A DNA stretch of 22,957 nt from NCBI GenBank assembly GCA_900540305.1, contig UQFL01000034.1, forward strand, positions 1-22,957, read 5' to 3'. The notes below the pieces were generated by a model that did no database searches, was not told the DNA's origin, and saw nothing but the letters and a program-made list of their open reading frames with translations. The stretch comes from an uncultured Oscillospiraceae bacterium (lineage in GTDB: Bacteria > Bacillota > Clostridia > Oscillospirales > Acutalibacteraceae). Numbering within the stretch: the stretch's first letter is position 1; each line of letters starts with the position of its first letter. Positions 15,506 through 22,957 of the stretch are shown piece by piece. Made by a program: the position numbers and the translations under genes.

Positions 15506-15536
15506 AAAGGCAAGTAAAATACTTGCCTTTTATTTA
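15506..15536 (+). terminator. clpX terminator overlapping the lon promoter
   Basis: A 10-bp stem (AAAGGCAAGT 15506-15515 with ACTTGCCTTT 15521-15530), loop AAAAT, is followed by TATTTATTTA. The 3' arm holds TTGCCT, which serves as the -35 of the lon promoter. Confidence 0.85.
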
Positions 15537-15551
15537 TTTATATTATATAAT
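15523..15551 (+). promoter_or_regulatory. lon promoter
   Basis: TTGCCT (15523-15528) and TATAAT (15546-15551) are 17 nt apart. RNA start is near 15558, giving a leader of about 20 nt. The -35 is within the clpX terminator stem, so termination upstream and initiation downstream share bases. Confidence 0.68.
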
Positions 15552-15577
15552 ACAACTACTGTATTAGGTGATAGATT

Positions 15578-17986
15578 ATGGATAATGAAATTATGAATGA
15601 AAATTATATAGATTTACCCGTTGTGCCTTTGAGGGGGCTTGTTGTTTTCCCTGAAATGGTGCTTCATTTTGATGTAGGCAGAAAGAAAAGTGTTGCCGCT
15701 ATAAAAAACGCAATGAAAAGCGGAGATAAAGTTTTTCTTGTTGCTCAGAAAGACCCGTCTGTTGATGAGCCTTCTATCGATGATTTGTATGAAATCGGCG
15801 TTATTTGCAGCATCAAACAGATGATTAAAATCCCAAATTCTGAAAATCTCCGTGTAGTTGTTGAGGGGGAAAAGCGTGCAATCCTTTTTGCGTTTTCCCA
15901 GCTAAGACCTTTTATTACAGGCACAGTTTGTGTTATTGACGAACCTGAAAGCGAACCTGAAAACGAAGAAAATGCGTATATAAGAGCGCTTAAAAAGGAA
16001 TTTGAACGCTATTCTACATATGTTCCTAAAGTTTCAAACGATGTTAAAGTAAAAGTTATTTCAATTAAAGACGCAGGCAAACTTTGTGATTATATCTGCA
16101 CTAACTGTTTCTTTGAGTATGCGGAAAAACAAAGCGTGCTCGAAACAATTCCTATCAAAGAAAGACTCGCTAAACTCTTTGTTATTCTTAATAAAGAAAA
16201 TTCAACCCTTGAGATAGAAACAGAAATTCACGAAAAGGTTCAGGAAAATATTGATAAAAACCAAAGAGAGTACTATCTCAGAGAGGAAATGAAAGTCATC
16301 GGCGAAGTTTTGGGAGATACGGATAATCCCATTGAGGAAGCCGATGAATACAAAAAGAAAATTAACGCTCTTGAATGCAGTGATGAGATTAAGCAGAAAT
16401 TAATCTCTGAGTGCAACAAGCTTATGAAAATGCCGCAGGGTTCTCACGAGGGCACGGTTGTAAGAAATTATCTTGACAAGTGTGTTGAGATTCCTTTCGG
16501 CAAATATACTAAAAATTCAATAAATCTTGAAAAGAGCAGAAAGCTTCTTGATAAGGAGCATTATTCTCTCGACAAGGTAAAGGAAAGAATAATTGAATCC
16601 CTTGCGGTTTACAAGAGAAATCCTGATTTTTCGGGCCAGATACTCTGCCTTGCAGGCCCTCCGGGGGTTGGTAAAACCTCAATAGTAAAGAGCCTTGCAA
16701 AGAGTATGAACAGAAATTATGTCAGAATCGCTCTCGGCGGTATTCATGACGAGGCTGAAATTCGAGGTCACAGACGCACATATATAGGCGCTATGCCCGG
16801 CAGAATTATAGACGCTGTTATAAAAAGCGGAGTTTCAAATCCTCTCATTCTGCTTGATGAGATTGACAAAGTGGGCAACGATTATAAGGGTGACCCTGCG
16901 TCTGCTCTTCTTGAGGCGCTCGATCCTGAGCAGAATTTCAGCTTTAATGACCATTACATAGATTTTCCTGTAGATTTAAGCAAAGTGCTTTTCATTACAA
17001 CGGCAAACGATGTTTCTGCTATCCCTGCTCCTTTGAGAGACAGAATGGAAATAATAGAGCTTTCTTCATACACGGCAGAAGAAAAATTTCATATTGCAAA
17101 AGATTATCTTCTTAAAAAAGAAATGAAAAAGCACTGCCTTAACTCAAAAGAGTTTAAAATAAGTGCAAGTGCAATTAAGACGGTTATAGATTGCTACACT
17201 TCCGAAGCGGGTGTAAGAAATCTTGAAAAGAATATTGCAACACTTTGCAGAAAAGCCGCTGTTAAACTTGAAAGCGGAGAAGAAAGCTTTAGTGTTACTG
17301 ATAAAAACCTTGAGGAATTGCTTGGCCCTAAAAAATATTCAAAAGAAAAAATTCCGAGTCGTGACCTCGTGGGCACTGTTAACGGACTTGCATGGACAAG
17401 CGTTGGCGGAACATTGCTTCCGATTGAAGTATCAGCCTTGAAAGGCAGCGGGAAAATTGTTTTGACAGGCAACCTCGGCGATGTTATGCAGGAGAGTGCA
17501 AAAACTGCAGTTTCCTATATTCGCTCTGTGTGTGAAAACTACGGAATAGACTGTGATTTTTATAAAAATTACGACATTCATATTCACGCACCTGAAGCCG
17601 CAATACCTAAGGACGGTCCGTCAGCAGGTCTTGCAATTACTACCGCCCTTGTTTCAGAACTTACTGGAATACCTATTAGGCGAGATGTTGCGATGACGGG
17701 TGAAATAAGTCTTAAAGGCAAGGCTTTGCCGATAGGCGGTCTTAAAGAAAAAAGTATGGCGGCTTATAAGGCAGGCTGTACAACAGTCATTATTCCTTTT
17801 GATAATGTTAAAGATCTTGCCGAAATATCAGATGAAGTTAAGTCGGGAGTAGAGTTCATTTCCGTTAAATCTTTTGAAGATGTTGCAGGATATGCGCTCA
17901 AATATCTTCCCGAAAGAAACAAAAAAGCAAAGGCAAATATAATCAAAAATCATTCAAACAATAACGGAGAGGCGGTTACACAGTAA
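15578..17986 (+). CDS. lon: ATP-dependent protease Lon
   Basis: Lon degrades misfolded and regulatory proteins. The 802-residue product has the N-terminal LON substrate domain (about 10-200), a helical linker, the AAA+ domain with Walker A GPPGVGKT (360-367) and Walker B LILLDEIDK, and the C-terminal protease with Ser682 (KDGPSAGL) and Lys725 (GGLKEKSMAA). The Ser-Lys spacing of 43 matches E. coli Lon. This is LonA type without membrane segments. AGGTGA lies 7 nt before ATG 15578. The gene has its own promoter and runs directly into engB, whose ATG touches its stop codon. Confidence 0.98.
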   Translation: MDNEIMNENYIDLPVVPLRGLVVFPEMVLHFDVGRKKSVAAIKNAMKSGDKVFLVAQKDPSVDEPSIDDLYEIGVICSIKQMIKIPNSENLRVVVEGEKRAILFAFSQLRPFITGTVCVIDEPESEPENEENAYIRALKKEFERYSTYVPKVSNDVKVKVISIKDAGKLCDYICTNCFFEYAEKQSVLETIPIKERLAKLFVILNKENSTLEIETEIHEKVQENIDKNQREYYLREEMKVIGEVLGDTDNPIEEADEYKKKINALECSDEIKQKLISECNKLMKMPQGSHEGTVVRNYLDKCVEIPFGKYTKNSINLEKSRKLLDKEHYSLDKVKERIIESLAVYKRNPDFSGQILCLAGPPGVGKTSIVKSLAKSMNRNYVRIALGGIHDEAEIRGHRRTYIGAMPGRIIDAVIKSGVSNPLILLDEIDKVGNDYKGDPASALLEALDPEQNFSFNDHYIDFPVDLSKVLFITTANDVSAIPAPLRDRMEIIELSSYTAEEKFHIAKDYLLKKEMKKHCLNSKEFKISASAIKTVIDCYTSEAGVRNLEKNIATLCRKAAVKLESGEESFSVTDKNLEELLGPKKYSKEKIPSRDLVGTVNGLAWTSVGGTLLPIEVSALKGSGKIVLTGNLGDVMQESAKTAVSYIRSVCENYGIDCDFYKNYDIHIHAPEAAIPKDGPSAGLAITTALVSELTGIPIRRDVAMTGEISLKGKALPIGGLKEKSMAAYKAGCTTVIIPFDNVKDLAEISDEVKSGVEFISVKSFEDVAGYALKYLPERNKKAKANIIKNHSNNNGEAVTQ

Positions 17987-18571
17987 ATGAATTTTAATAA
18001 AGCTGAGTTTGACAGGTCTTTCGGCGTTTCAGCGCAGATACCTTTATCAAATGAGCCTGAGATAACATTCGCGGGCCGCTCAAATGTGGGTAAAAGCTCT
18101 CTCCTAAACAAGCTTTTCAGCAGAAAAAATCTTGCGAGAGTAAGTTCTGTTCCCGGAAAGACAATTACAATTAATTTTTATAATGTTGACGGGCACAGAT
18201 TTGTAGATTTGCCAGGCTACGGATACGCTAAAATCTCAAAAGCTGAGAGAGACAGATTTGCTGAGCTTATGGAGGGCTACTTCCAAAGCGGAAGAAATAT
18301 TGCGCTTGTTGTTCAGTTAATTGATATGCGTCATAAACCGACTGCTGACGATATCGGTATGATTTCGTTTTTGCAGAATTTTGAAATTCCGTTTATTGTA
18401 GTTCTCACAAAGGCGGATAAGCTTAAAAAGAAAGAATATATAAATCGTCTTGAATCAATTCAAACAGAACTTGATAATCCTGAATATCCCGTTATTCCGT
18501 TTTCGGCAGTAACAGGGCAGGGGACAGATGAAATTAAGAGCTTGATTGAAAAAGCCATTATAGGAGGATAA
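17987..18571 (+). CDS. engB: Ribosome biogenesis GTPase EngB/YsxC/YihA
   Basis: EngB is an essential GTPase for 50S subunit assembly. The 194-residue product has G1 GRSNVGKSS (30-38), the G2 region with PGKT, G3 DLPGYG (74-79), G4 TKAD (141-144) and G5 FSAV. Length is normal. The ATG at 17987 follows the lon stop with no gap; a purine-rich GGAGAGG sits 14 nt upstream. The lon-engB order matches Bacillus (lonA-ysxC). The stop leaves 1 nt before the lysA start. Confidence 0.97.
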   Translation: MNFNKAEFDRSFGVSAQIPLSNEPEITFAGRSNVGKSSLLNKLFSRKNLARVSSVPGKTITINFYNVDGHRFVDLPGYGYAKISKAERDRFAELMEGYFQSGRNIALVVQLIDMRHKPTADDIGMISFLQNFEIPFIVVLTKADKLKKKEYINRLESIQTELDNPEYPVIPFSAVTGQGTDEIKSLIEKAIIGG

Positions 18572-18572
18572 T

Positions 18573-19847
18573 ATGTCTAAAACACCATTTCTTACAAAAG
18601 AAAAAGCACAGGAAATTATTTCTCAGTTTCCAACACCTTTTCATATCTATGATGAAAAAGGTATCAGAAAAAATGCAGAGGATTTAAAGAAAGCATTTTC
18701 TTGGAATAAAGGCTATAAGGAGTATTTTGCTGTAAAGGCTACTCCCAATCCGTTCCTTATCAATATACTTCGTGAATACGGCTGCGGATGCGACTGTTCT
18801 TCAAAAACTGAGCTTATGCTCGCTAAAACAATCGGCGCAGTTGGTAACGATATAATGTTTTCTTCAAACGATACTCCTGTTGAGGAATTCAAATACTGTA
18901 ATGACCTCGGCGGTATCATTAACCTTGACGATATTACACACATTGAAGCTGTTGAAAAAGCATGCGGCAAGTTACCTAAAAAAATGAGCTGCCGCTACAA
19001 TCCCGGCGGTGTGTTTAAAATCAGCAACGGTATTATGGACAACCCCGGCGACGCTAAATACGGAATGACAAAAGAGCAGATTTTTGAAGCTTTCAGAATT
19101 ATGAAAGAGAAGGGAGTAGAGGAGTTCGGTATTCACTCTTTCCTTTGCTCAAATACTGTTACTAATGAGTATTATCCGCTTCTTGCAAAAGTTCTTTTTG
19201 AACTCGCTGTTGAGCTTAAAGAAAAGCTTGATGTTAAAATCTGCTTTATCAACCTTTCAGGCGGTGTTGGTATTCCTTATCTTCCTGATCAGGAACCCAA
19301 CGATATTTATAAAATAGGTGAGGGTGTTCATAAGGTTTATGACGAAGTCCTTGCACCTGCTGGAATGGACGATGTTGCAATTTATACAGAGCTCGGCAGA
19401 TTTATGATGGGCCCTTACGGCGCACTTGTTACAACAGCAATCAATCAGAAGCATATTCACAAGGAATATATCGGTGTTGACGCTTGTGCCGCTAACTTAA
19501 TGCGCCCTGCAATGTACGGCTCATATCATCATATTACTGTACTTGGCAAGGAAAATGCTGAGTGTGACCATAGATACGATGTAACAGGTTCTCTTTGCGA
19601 AAATAATGATAAATTTGCAATAGACAGAATGCTTCCTGAAATTGAAATGGGCGATATTCTCTTTATTCACGATGCGGGCGCTCACGGATTTTCTATGGGT
19701 TATAACTATAACGGCAAACTCAGATCAGCAGAGATTCTTCTTTGTGAAGATGGCTCTGCAAAGCTTATCAGAAGGGCTGAAACTCCGAAAGATTATTTTG
19801 CTACTTTTGACTGTTTTGATTTTTACAATAAGCTTATAAGCGAATAA
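18573..19847 (+). CDS. lysA: Diaminopimelate decarboxylase (divergent clade)
   Basis: LysA removes the D-side carboxyl of meso-diaminopimelate to give lysine, using PLP. The 424-residue product is a fold III (alanine racemase-like) decarboxylase with PLP lysine K55 in YFAVKATPNP, followed by CGCDCSSKTEL, LSGGVG, TELGRFMMGP, VDACAANLMRPAMYG, SLCEN and HDAGAHGFSMG. Several motifs differ from the usual ones: HSFLCSNT where HIGSQ-type is expected, ELGRF for EPGRS, and CENND for CESGD. It probably belongs to a distinct LysA subgroup, with carboxynorspermidine decarboxylase-like activity a less likely alternative. AGGAGG (18562-18567) is 5 nt before the ATG. It is the last gene of the lon-engB-lysA unit, and a terminator follows. 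Confidence 0.85.
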   Translation: MSKTPFLTKEKAQEIISQFPTPFHIYDEKGIRKNAEDLKKAFSWNKGYKEYFAVKATPNPFLINILREYGCGCDCSSKTELMLAKTIGAVGNDIMFSSNDTPVEEFKYCNDLGGIINLDDITHIEAVEKACGKLPKKMSCRYNPGGVFKISNGIMDNPGDAKYGMTKEQIFEAFRIMKEKGVEEFGIHSFLCSNTVTNEYYPLLAKVLFELAVELKEKLDVKICFINLSGGVGIPYLPDQEPNDIYKIGEGVHKVYDEVLAPAGMDDVAIYTELGRFMMGPYGALVTTAINQKHIHKEYIGVDACAANLMRPAMYGSYHHITVLGKENAECDHRYDVTGSLCENNDKFAIDRMLPEIEMGDILFIHDAGAHGFSMGYNYNGKLRSAEILLCEDGSAKLIRRAETPKDYFATFDCFDFYNKLISE

Positions 19848-19856
19848 TTTTAATTA

Positions 19857-19892
19857 TACAGAGTGCGTTTTGTGCGCACTCTGTATTTTTTT
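19857..19892 (+). terminator. Rho-independent terminator after lysA
   Basis: A 10-11 bp stem (TACAGAGTGC 19857-19866 with GCACTCTGTA 19876-19885) is followed by seven T residues. Strong and clear. Confidence 0.93.
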
Positions 19893-19902
19893 ATTAAATC
19901 AC

Positions 19903-19931
19903 TTTACTTTCAAACTTTAGTGTGTTAAAAT
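19903..19931 (+). promoter_or_regulatory. Promoter of the YerC-methyltransferase-hslO unit, with inverted repeat
   Basis: TTTACT (19903-19908) and TAAAAT (19926-19931), 17 nt apart, have an extended TG at 19923-19924. RNA starts near 19938. An inverted repeat ACTTTA-N11-TAAAGT (19914-19919 with 19931-19936) brackets the -10 and could be an operator. Confidence 0.6.
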
Positions 19932-19959
19932 AAAGTGTATTTTTTAGTGGGGTGAAATT

Positions 19960-20268
19960 ATGCCTTTTAAGAGAAATGACGAAAATTTAAATTTCCTTTT
20001 TAAATCAATTCTTCAGCTTGAGAATATTGATGAGTGTTATGATTTTTTTGAGGATCTTTGCACCGTTCAGGAACTTAAATCCCTCAGTCAGAGAATTGTT
20101 GTTGCAAAAATGCTTTCCGAAAAATGCGTATATACAGATATTGTAGCTAAGACGGGAGCTTCTACTGCAACTATCAGCAGGGTTAACAGAAGCCTTCAGT
20201 ATGGCTGTGACGGATACGATAAAATCTTTGAAAGATTAAAAGAAAGCAAAGATAATGAGCAGTTATGA
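19960..20268 (+). CDS. TrpR/YerC/YecD family DNA-binding protein
   Basis: A 102-residue helical protein of the YerC/YecD branch of the TrpR superfamily, with the helix-turn-helix in VAKMLSEKCVYTDIVAKTGASTATISRVNRSLQYG. Such proteins are presumed transcription regulators; the ligand, if any, is unknown, and tryptophan binding should not be assumed. GGGGTG (19949-19954) lies 5-6 nt before ATG 19960. It is the first gene of a three-gene overlapping unit, and its promoter contains an inverted repeat that it could itself bind; this is inference. It overlaps the methyltransferase by 14 nt. Confidence 0.88.
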   Translation: MPFKRNDENLNFLFKSILQLENIDECYDFFEDLCTVQELKSLSQRIVVAKMLSEKCVYTDIVAKTGASTATISRVNRSLQYGCDGYDKIFERLKESKDNEQL

Positions 20269-20995
20269 TTTTCTTGCCGACTTTTATGACGAACTTACAG
20301 AGAATGTTGAGTACGACAAGAGGGCAGAATATATATATTCGCTCCTCAAGGAGTACGGTGTTTCAGACGGATGCCGTATTCTCGACCTTGCGTGCGGTAC
20401 AGGTTCTCTTATGTGCAGATTTCAAAATTTCGGATTTAAGGTTATAGGACTTGACGCAAGTGATGAAATGCTTATCCGTGCTGATTCAAAGTGTTTCGGA
20501 AAAGCTACACTCTTAAAATCACAAATGCAGGATTTTCAGCTTCCTGAAAAGGTAGCCGCCTGCGTGTGTTCGCTTGATTCAATAAATCATTTGTCAAGCG
20601 AGGAAGATGTCAGAGACACTTTTAAAAGCGTCAAAAACAGCCTCTCAGACGGCGGATTGTTCATTTTCGATGTAAATACTGTTTATAAACACAATATAGT
20701 ACTAGCTGATAATACATTTGCCTTTGAGGGTGACGATTATTTTATCTGCTGGGATAATGAGCAGTTGGGCGACAATACGGAAAGAATAATCATTGATATT
20801 TTTGTTGAAGACAACGGTCTTTACAGAAGATTTACCGAGGACTTCAATGAAAAGGCATATGAAACTGATAAATTGCTGAGTTTACTTGAGCCGTATTTTG
20901 ATGTTCTCGGAGTTTTTGATGATTTATCAAAAAACAGTCCTAAATACGATTCTGAGAGAATATACTTTGTATGTAAAGGAAAAAACAATGGGTAA
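20255..20995 (+). CDS. Class I SAM-dependent methyltransferase
   Basis: A 246-residue methyltransferase with motif I ILDLACGTGSL (about 42-52), the acidic residue of motif II in VIGLDASDEML, and motif IV in VCSLDSINHL. The fold and lengths fit small-molecule or protein methyltransferases related to YodH/UbiE-like proteins, and the substrate cannot be told. The beginning MSSYDFLADFYDELTENVEYDKRAEY is typical for the group. The start overlaps the YerC stop by 14 nt, and its own stop overlaps hslO by 8 nt, implying co-translation. Confidence 0.88.
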   Translation: MSSYDFLADFYDELTENVEYDKRAEYIYSLLKEYGVSDGCRILDLACGTGSLMCRFQNFGFKVIGLDASDEMLIRADSKCFGKATLLKSQMQDFQLPEKVAACVCSLDSINHLSSEEDVRDTFKSVKNSLSDGGLFIFDVNTVYKHNIVLADNTFAFEGDDYFICWDNEQLGDNTERIIIDIFVEDNGLYRRFTEDFNEKAYETDKLLSLLEPYFDVLGVFDDLSKNSPKYDSERIYFVCKGKNNG

Positions 20996-21866
20996 AATTG
21001 TAAGATATATAACAGAGGACGGCAGTGCATTTATTATTGCCGCCGATTCAACTGACATGGTTGCTCATATGGAGCAGATACACAAACCATCCGCCGCTGT
21101 AACGGCAGGTATGGGGAGGCTTCTCACAGCGGCTTCTATGATGGGTATTATGTTAAAAGGCAAGGATGATACTGTTACACTTCGTTTTAACGGTAACGGC
21201 CCTGCAGGCGCTGTCATAGCTGTTTCTGACAGTCAGGGTAACGGCAGAATAAGCATTGAAAATCCAATAGTTGAGCTTCCTCTAAACAGTAAAGGAAAAC
21301 TTGATGTAAGCGGCGCTTTGGGCAATTCAGGTTATCTTTATGTAGTTAAGGATATAGGGCTTAAAGAGCCGTTTGTGGGCACTACAGAGATTGTAAGCGG
21401 CGAGGTAGCAGAGGATATAACAAATTATTACGCTGTATCTGAGCAGACGCCAACAGTTTGCTCATTAGGCGTACTTATTAACCCTGACCTTACAGTAAGA
21501 TGCTCAGGCGGTTTTCTTATTCAATTACTTCCGGGATGCCCTGATGAAATTATTGATGTTATCGAAAAGAATATATCTGATTTACCGCCCGTGTCATCAA
21601 TGCTTGATTCGGGAATGACACCCGATGAAATTGCTGTTAAAGCTATGAACGGACTTGATATACAGAAACTCGATGAAGAAAAATTTGAATATAAGTGTAA
21701 TTGTTCAAGAGAAAAAGCGCAGCGTGCTCTAATGTCTGCAGGTATTGAAACACTTAATGAAATGGCGAATGAAGATAAGCCGACAACTGTTGAATGCCAC
21801 TTCTGCGAAAAGGATTATAAGTTCTCTCCCGACGATATAAAAAAAATAATAAAAAATCTAAATTAA
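20988..21866 (+). CDS. hslO: Redox-regulated chaperone Hsp33
   Basis: Hsp33 is a holdase chaperone switched on by oxidation through four zinc-binding cysteines. The 292-residue product has the N-terminal domain with TAGMGRLLTAASMMG and FNGNGPAGAVIAV, and the C-terminal redox switch C237-x-C239 and C270-x2-C273. All four are present, so the switch should work. ATG 20988 is chosen because AAGGA (20976-20980) lies 7 nt before it; the frame is open to 20886 but that overlaps the methyltransferase. It ends the YerC-methyltransferase-hslO unit. No terminator is seen before the tRNA promoter. Confidence 0.96.
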   Translation: MGKIVRYITEDGSAFIIAADSTDMVAHMEQIHKPSAAVTAGMGRLLTAASMMGIMLKGKDDTVTLRFNGNGPAGAVIAVSDSQGNGRISIENPIVELPLNSKGKLDVSGALGNSGYLYVVKDIGLKEPFVGTTEIVSGEVAEDITNYYAVSEQTPTVCSLGVLINPDLTVRCSGGFLIQLLPGCPDEIIDVIEKNISDLPPVSSMLDSGMTPDEIAVKAMNGLDIQKLDEEKFEYKCNCSREKAQRALMSAGIETLNEMANEDKPTTVECHFCEKDYKFSPDDIKKIIKNLN

Positions 21867-21879
21867 TTAAAAAAAAGTG

Positions 21880-21908
21880 TTGACTTTTGAGTTGTAATAT
21901 AGTATTAT
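21880..21908 (+). promoter_or_regulatory. tRNA-Val promoter
   Basis: TTGACT (21880-21885) and TATTAT (21903-21908) are 17 nt apart. A second TATAAT (21906-21911) lies 3 nt on, with a 20-nt spacer. RNA starts near 21915, leaving a 5' leader of about 20 nt to be removed by RNase P. Confidence 0.65.
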
Positions 21909-21934
21909 AATCATCGTTGTGGCAAGCAACAGAT

Positions 21935-22010
21935 GGGAGCATAGCTCAGCTGGGAGAGCATCTGCCTTACAAGCAGAGGGTCACAGGTTCGAGCCCTGTT
22001 GTTCCCACCA
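21935..22010 (+). tRNA. tRNA-Val (anticodon UAC)
   Basis: The 76-nt cloverleaf is complete: acceptor GGGAGCA with TGTTCCC (one G-T pair), D stem GCTC/GAGC with AGCTGGGA loop, anticodon stem TCTGC/GCAGA with loop CTTACAA, five-base variable loop GGGTC, and T stem ACAGG/CCTGT with loop TTCGAGC. Anticodon TAC at the loop centre reads valine GUA. CCA is encoded at 22008-22010. Confidence 0.97.
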
Positions 22011-22038
22011 AGCCGCTTTTTAAGCGGCTTATTTTTTT
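22011..22038 (+). terminator. Rho-independent terminator after tRNA-Val
   Basis: AAGCCGCTT pairs with AAGCGGCTT across a TTT loop (stem about 9 bp, one base shared with the CCA end), followed by A and seven T. It is the first terminator after hslO as well. Confidence 0.93.
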
Positions 22039-22046
22039 GCCTAAAA

Positions 22047-22908
22047 TCAGTTTTTATGCTGTTCTCTGTATTCCCTCGGTGTTATGCCCTTGTATTTCTT
22101 GAACAGCTTTGTAAAGTAATTAACATCAAGTATTCCGCATTTTTGCGCTACTGTCTGAATTTGCAGATTGCTTGTTTGAAGCAAAAGCGCTGCCTTTTCC
22201 ATTCTCTTTTCATTTATATAATCAGTTAAATTTTTTCCTGTTTCTTTCTTGAAATGAGAGGATAAATAGCTGGGGCTTACGCTTAAAAGCTCTGCTTGTG
22301 TTTTAAGGCTTAAATCTGCGGTCAGGTTTGCGTCAATTCGTGTGAGTACCTTTTGAACAATTAGGGAATACCCCTTGGCGCAGTGGCGCTGAACAAGGCG
22401 GCAGTATTTGTTTACCATTTCACGCATAAGCGAATCGCCGTCTTTTGCAGACTGCATATTTTGAATTTTAATTGAAAAATCGGTGGAAATCCTGTCTATG
22501 TAAAGCGGATGAACGCTTCCGTATTCAGCGGCTTTCCTTAAAATAATATTCAGTATTATCATATAGTACTGAATATTTTTTATTTCGTCCTCAGTTCGTT
22601 TTTCTATGGCGTCCTGTGCAAAAGAGCCCATCATCATCATTTCTGCCTTGTGAAGCATACCCTGAGATACGGCAGACATAAGTGCGTTTTCGGTTTCATA
22701 TCTTTCTTCAAGTACATTTATATCAAGCGGAGTGAATTTTTCTTCCTTTTGTTCTGCAATTCTTTCAAAAAAATAATCCTCGCCTGTGTCAAGTTCATCA
22801 ATCGTCTCAAGCTTATAATTTCTGCTGCTGCCGAAAATTGTTTCTGCAAGAGCGTTTACCGCAGCATATAAAAGGTTTTCATTATCTATATATGGAACAC
22901 TTGTATAA
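22047..22908 (-). CDS. AraC-family transcriptional regulator, N-terminally truncated
   Basis: This minus-strand gene has its stop at 22047-22049 and runs off the contig, with 286 residues left. The C-terminal part (about the last 100 residues) is a two-HTH AraC/XylS DNA-binding domain, with LSVSPSYLSSHFKKETGKNLTDYINEKRMEKAALLL and VNYFTKLFKKYKGITPREYREQH. Before it lies a helical region (ERYETENALMSAVSQGMLHKAE...) resembling the middle of YesN-like regulators from gut Firmicutes, but no receiver domain is present in what remains. The first ten residues of the apparent ORF come from adapter and must be removed. Without its start, the sensor part and promoter are unknown. It converges with tRNA-Val. 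Confidence 0.88.
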
Positions 22909-22957
22909 CTGTCTCTTATACACATCTCCGAGCCCACGAGACCGAGGCTGATCTCGT
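22909..22957 (-). other. Nextera i7 adapter read-through at right end (not genomic)
   Basis: Positions 22909-22942 are the reverse complement of the Nextera Read 2 adapter, beginning with the mosaic end. Positions 22943-22950 (CGAGGCTG) are the reverse complement of the same 8-base index as at the left end, and 22951-22957 (ATCTCGT) begin the P7 oligo. The genome ends at 22908. Confidence 0.98.

Noticed and set aside
15079..15513. 144-codon minus-strand frame over the end of clpX
   Set aside because: It is antisense to the conserved ClpX C-terminal domain and has a Ser/Leu-rich shadow composition.
1..22957. Inverted terminal repeats suggesting a linear plasmid, phage or transposon
   Set aside because: The matching ends are the Nextera mosaic end, index and P7 sequence, not biological repeats.

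Overview
The window is a 22.9 kb contig from a low-G+C Firmicute. Gene content and order (tig-clpP-clpX, lon-engB-lysA, rbgA-rnhB-yraN, a split radical-SAM/DUF2344 pair, a DUF1540 mini-protein) look like a Clostridia member, probably Oscillospirales/Ruminococcaceae. That assignment is inferred from protein resemblance and codon style, not from a marker search. About 23 genes are intact, one is truncated, and there is one tRNA. I see no insertion sequence, prophage, CRISPR array, toxin-antitoxin or secondary-metabolite locus.

Both ends are not genome. Positions 1-47 and 22909-22957 are Illumina Nextera i7-side adapter (P7 tail, 8-base index, Read 2 sequence with the 19-bp mosaic end), in opposite orientation. 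The biological sequence is about 48-22908. The two end ORFs appear extended by an adapter-encoded peptide that should be trimmed.

Layout: (1) 48-3750: secG, a DEDDh exonuclease with a C-terminal zinc ribbon, and a class A penicillin-binding protein, with terminators after secG and the PBP. (2) 3774-7770: ruvX, a small M50 site-2-type metalloprotease, a B12-binding-like radical SAM protein and its DUF2344 partner in overlapping frames, then rplS with its own strong promoter, a structured leader and a terminator. (3) 7788-11232: rbgA, rnhB and yraN (ribosome assembly, RNA/DNA hybrid repair, nuclease-like), then thrC with a promoter inside the end of yraN. (4) 11265-12199: a convergent cysteine-rich DUF1540 mini-protein and a metallophosphoesterase. 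(5) 12207-19892: the protein quality-control block, with tig-clpP-clpX behind an extended -10 promoter, a terminator whose 3' arm carries the -35 of the next promoter, then lon-engB-lysA. (6) 19903-22038: a YerC/TrpR-like regulator, a methyltransferase and hslO (Hsp33) with overlapping frames, then tRNA-Val(UAC) with its own promoter and a terminator. (7) 22047-22908: an AraC-family regulator on the minus strand, cut off by the contig end.

Functionally this is core housekeeping: protein export, cell-wall synthesis, DNA repair, ribosome assembly, folding and proteolysis, and two amino-acid enzymes. I did not find a clear undescribed system. The points most worth a second look are the rplS leader with two competing helices, the palindrome filling the spacer of the tig promoter, the lon promoter nested in a terminator, and the functionally unknown ruvX/M50/radical SAM/DUF2344 operon.
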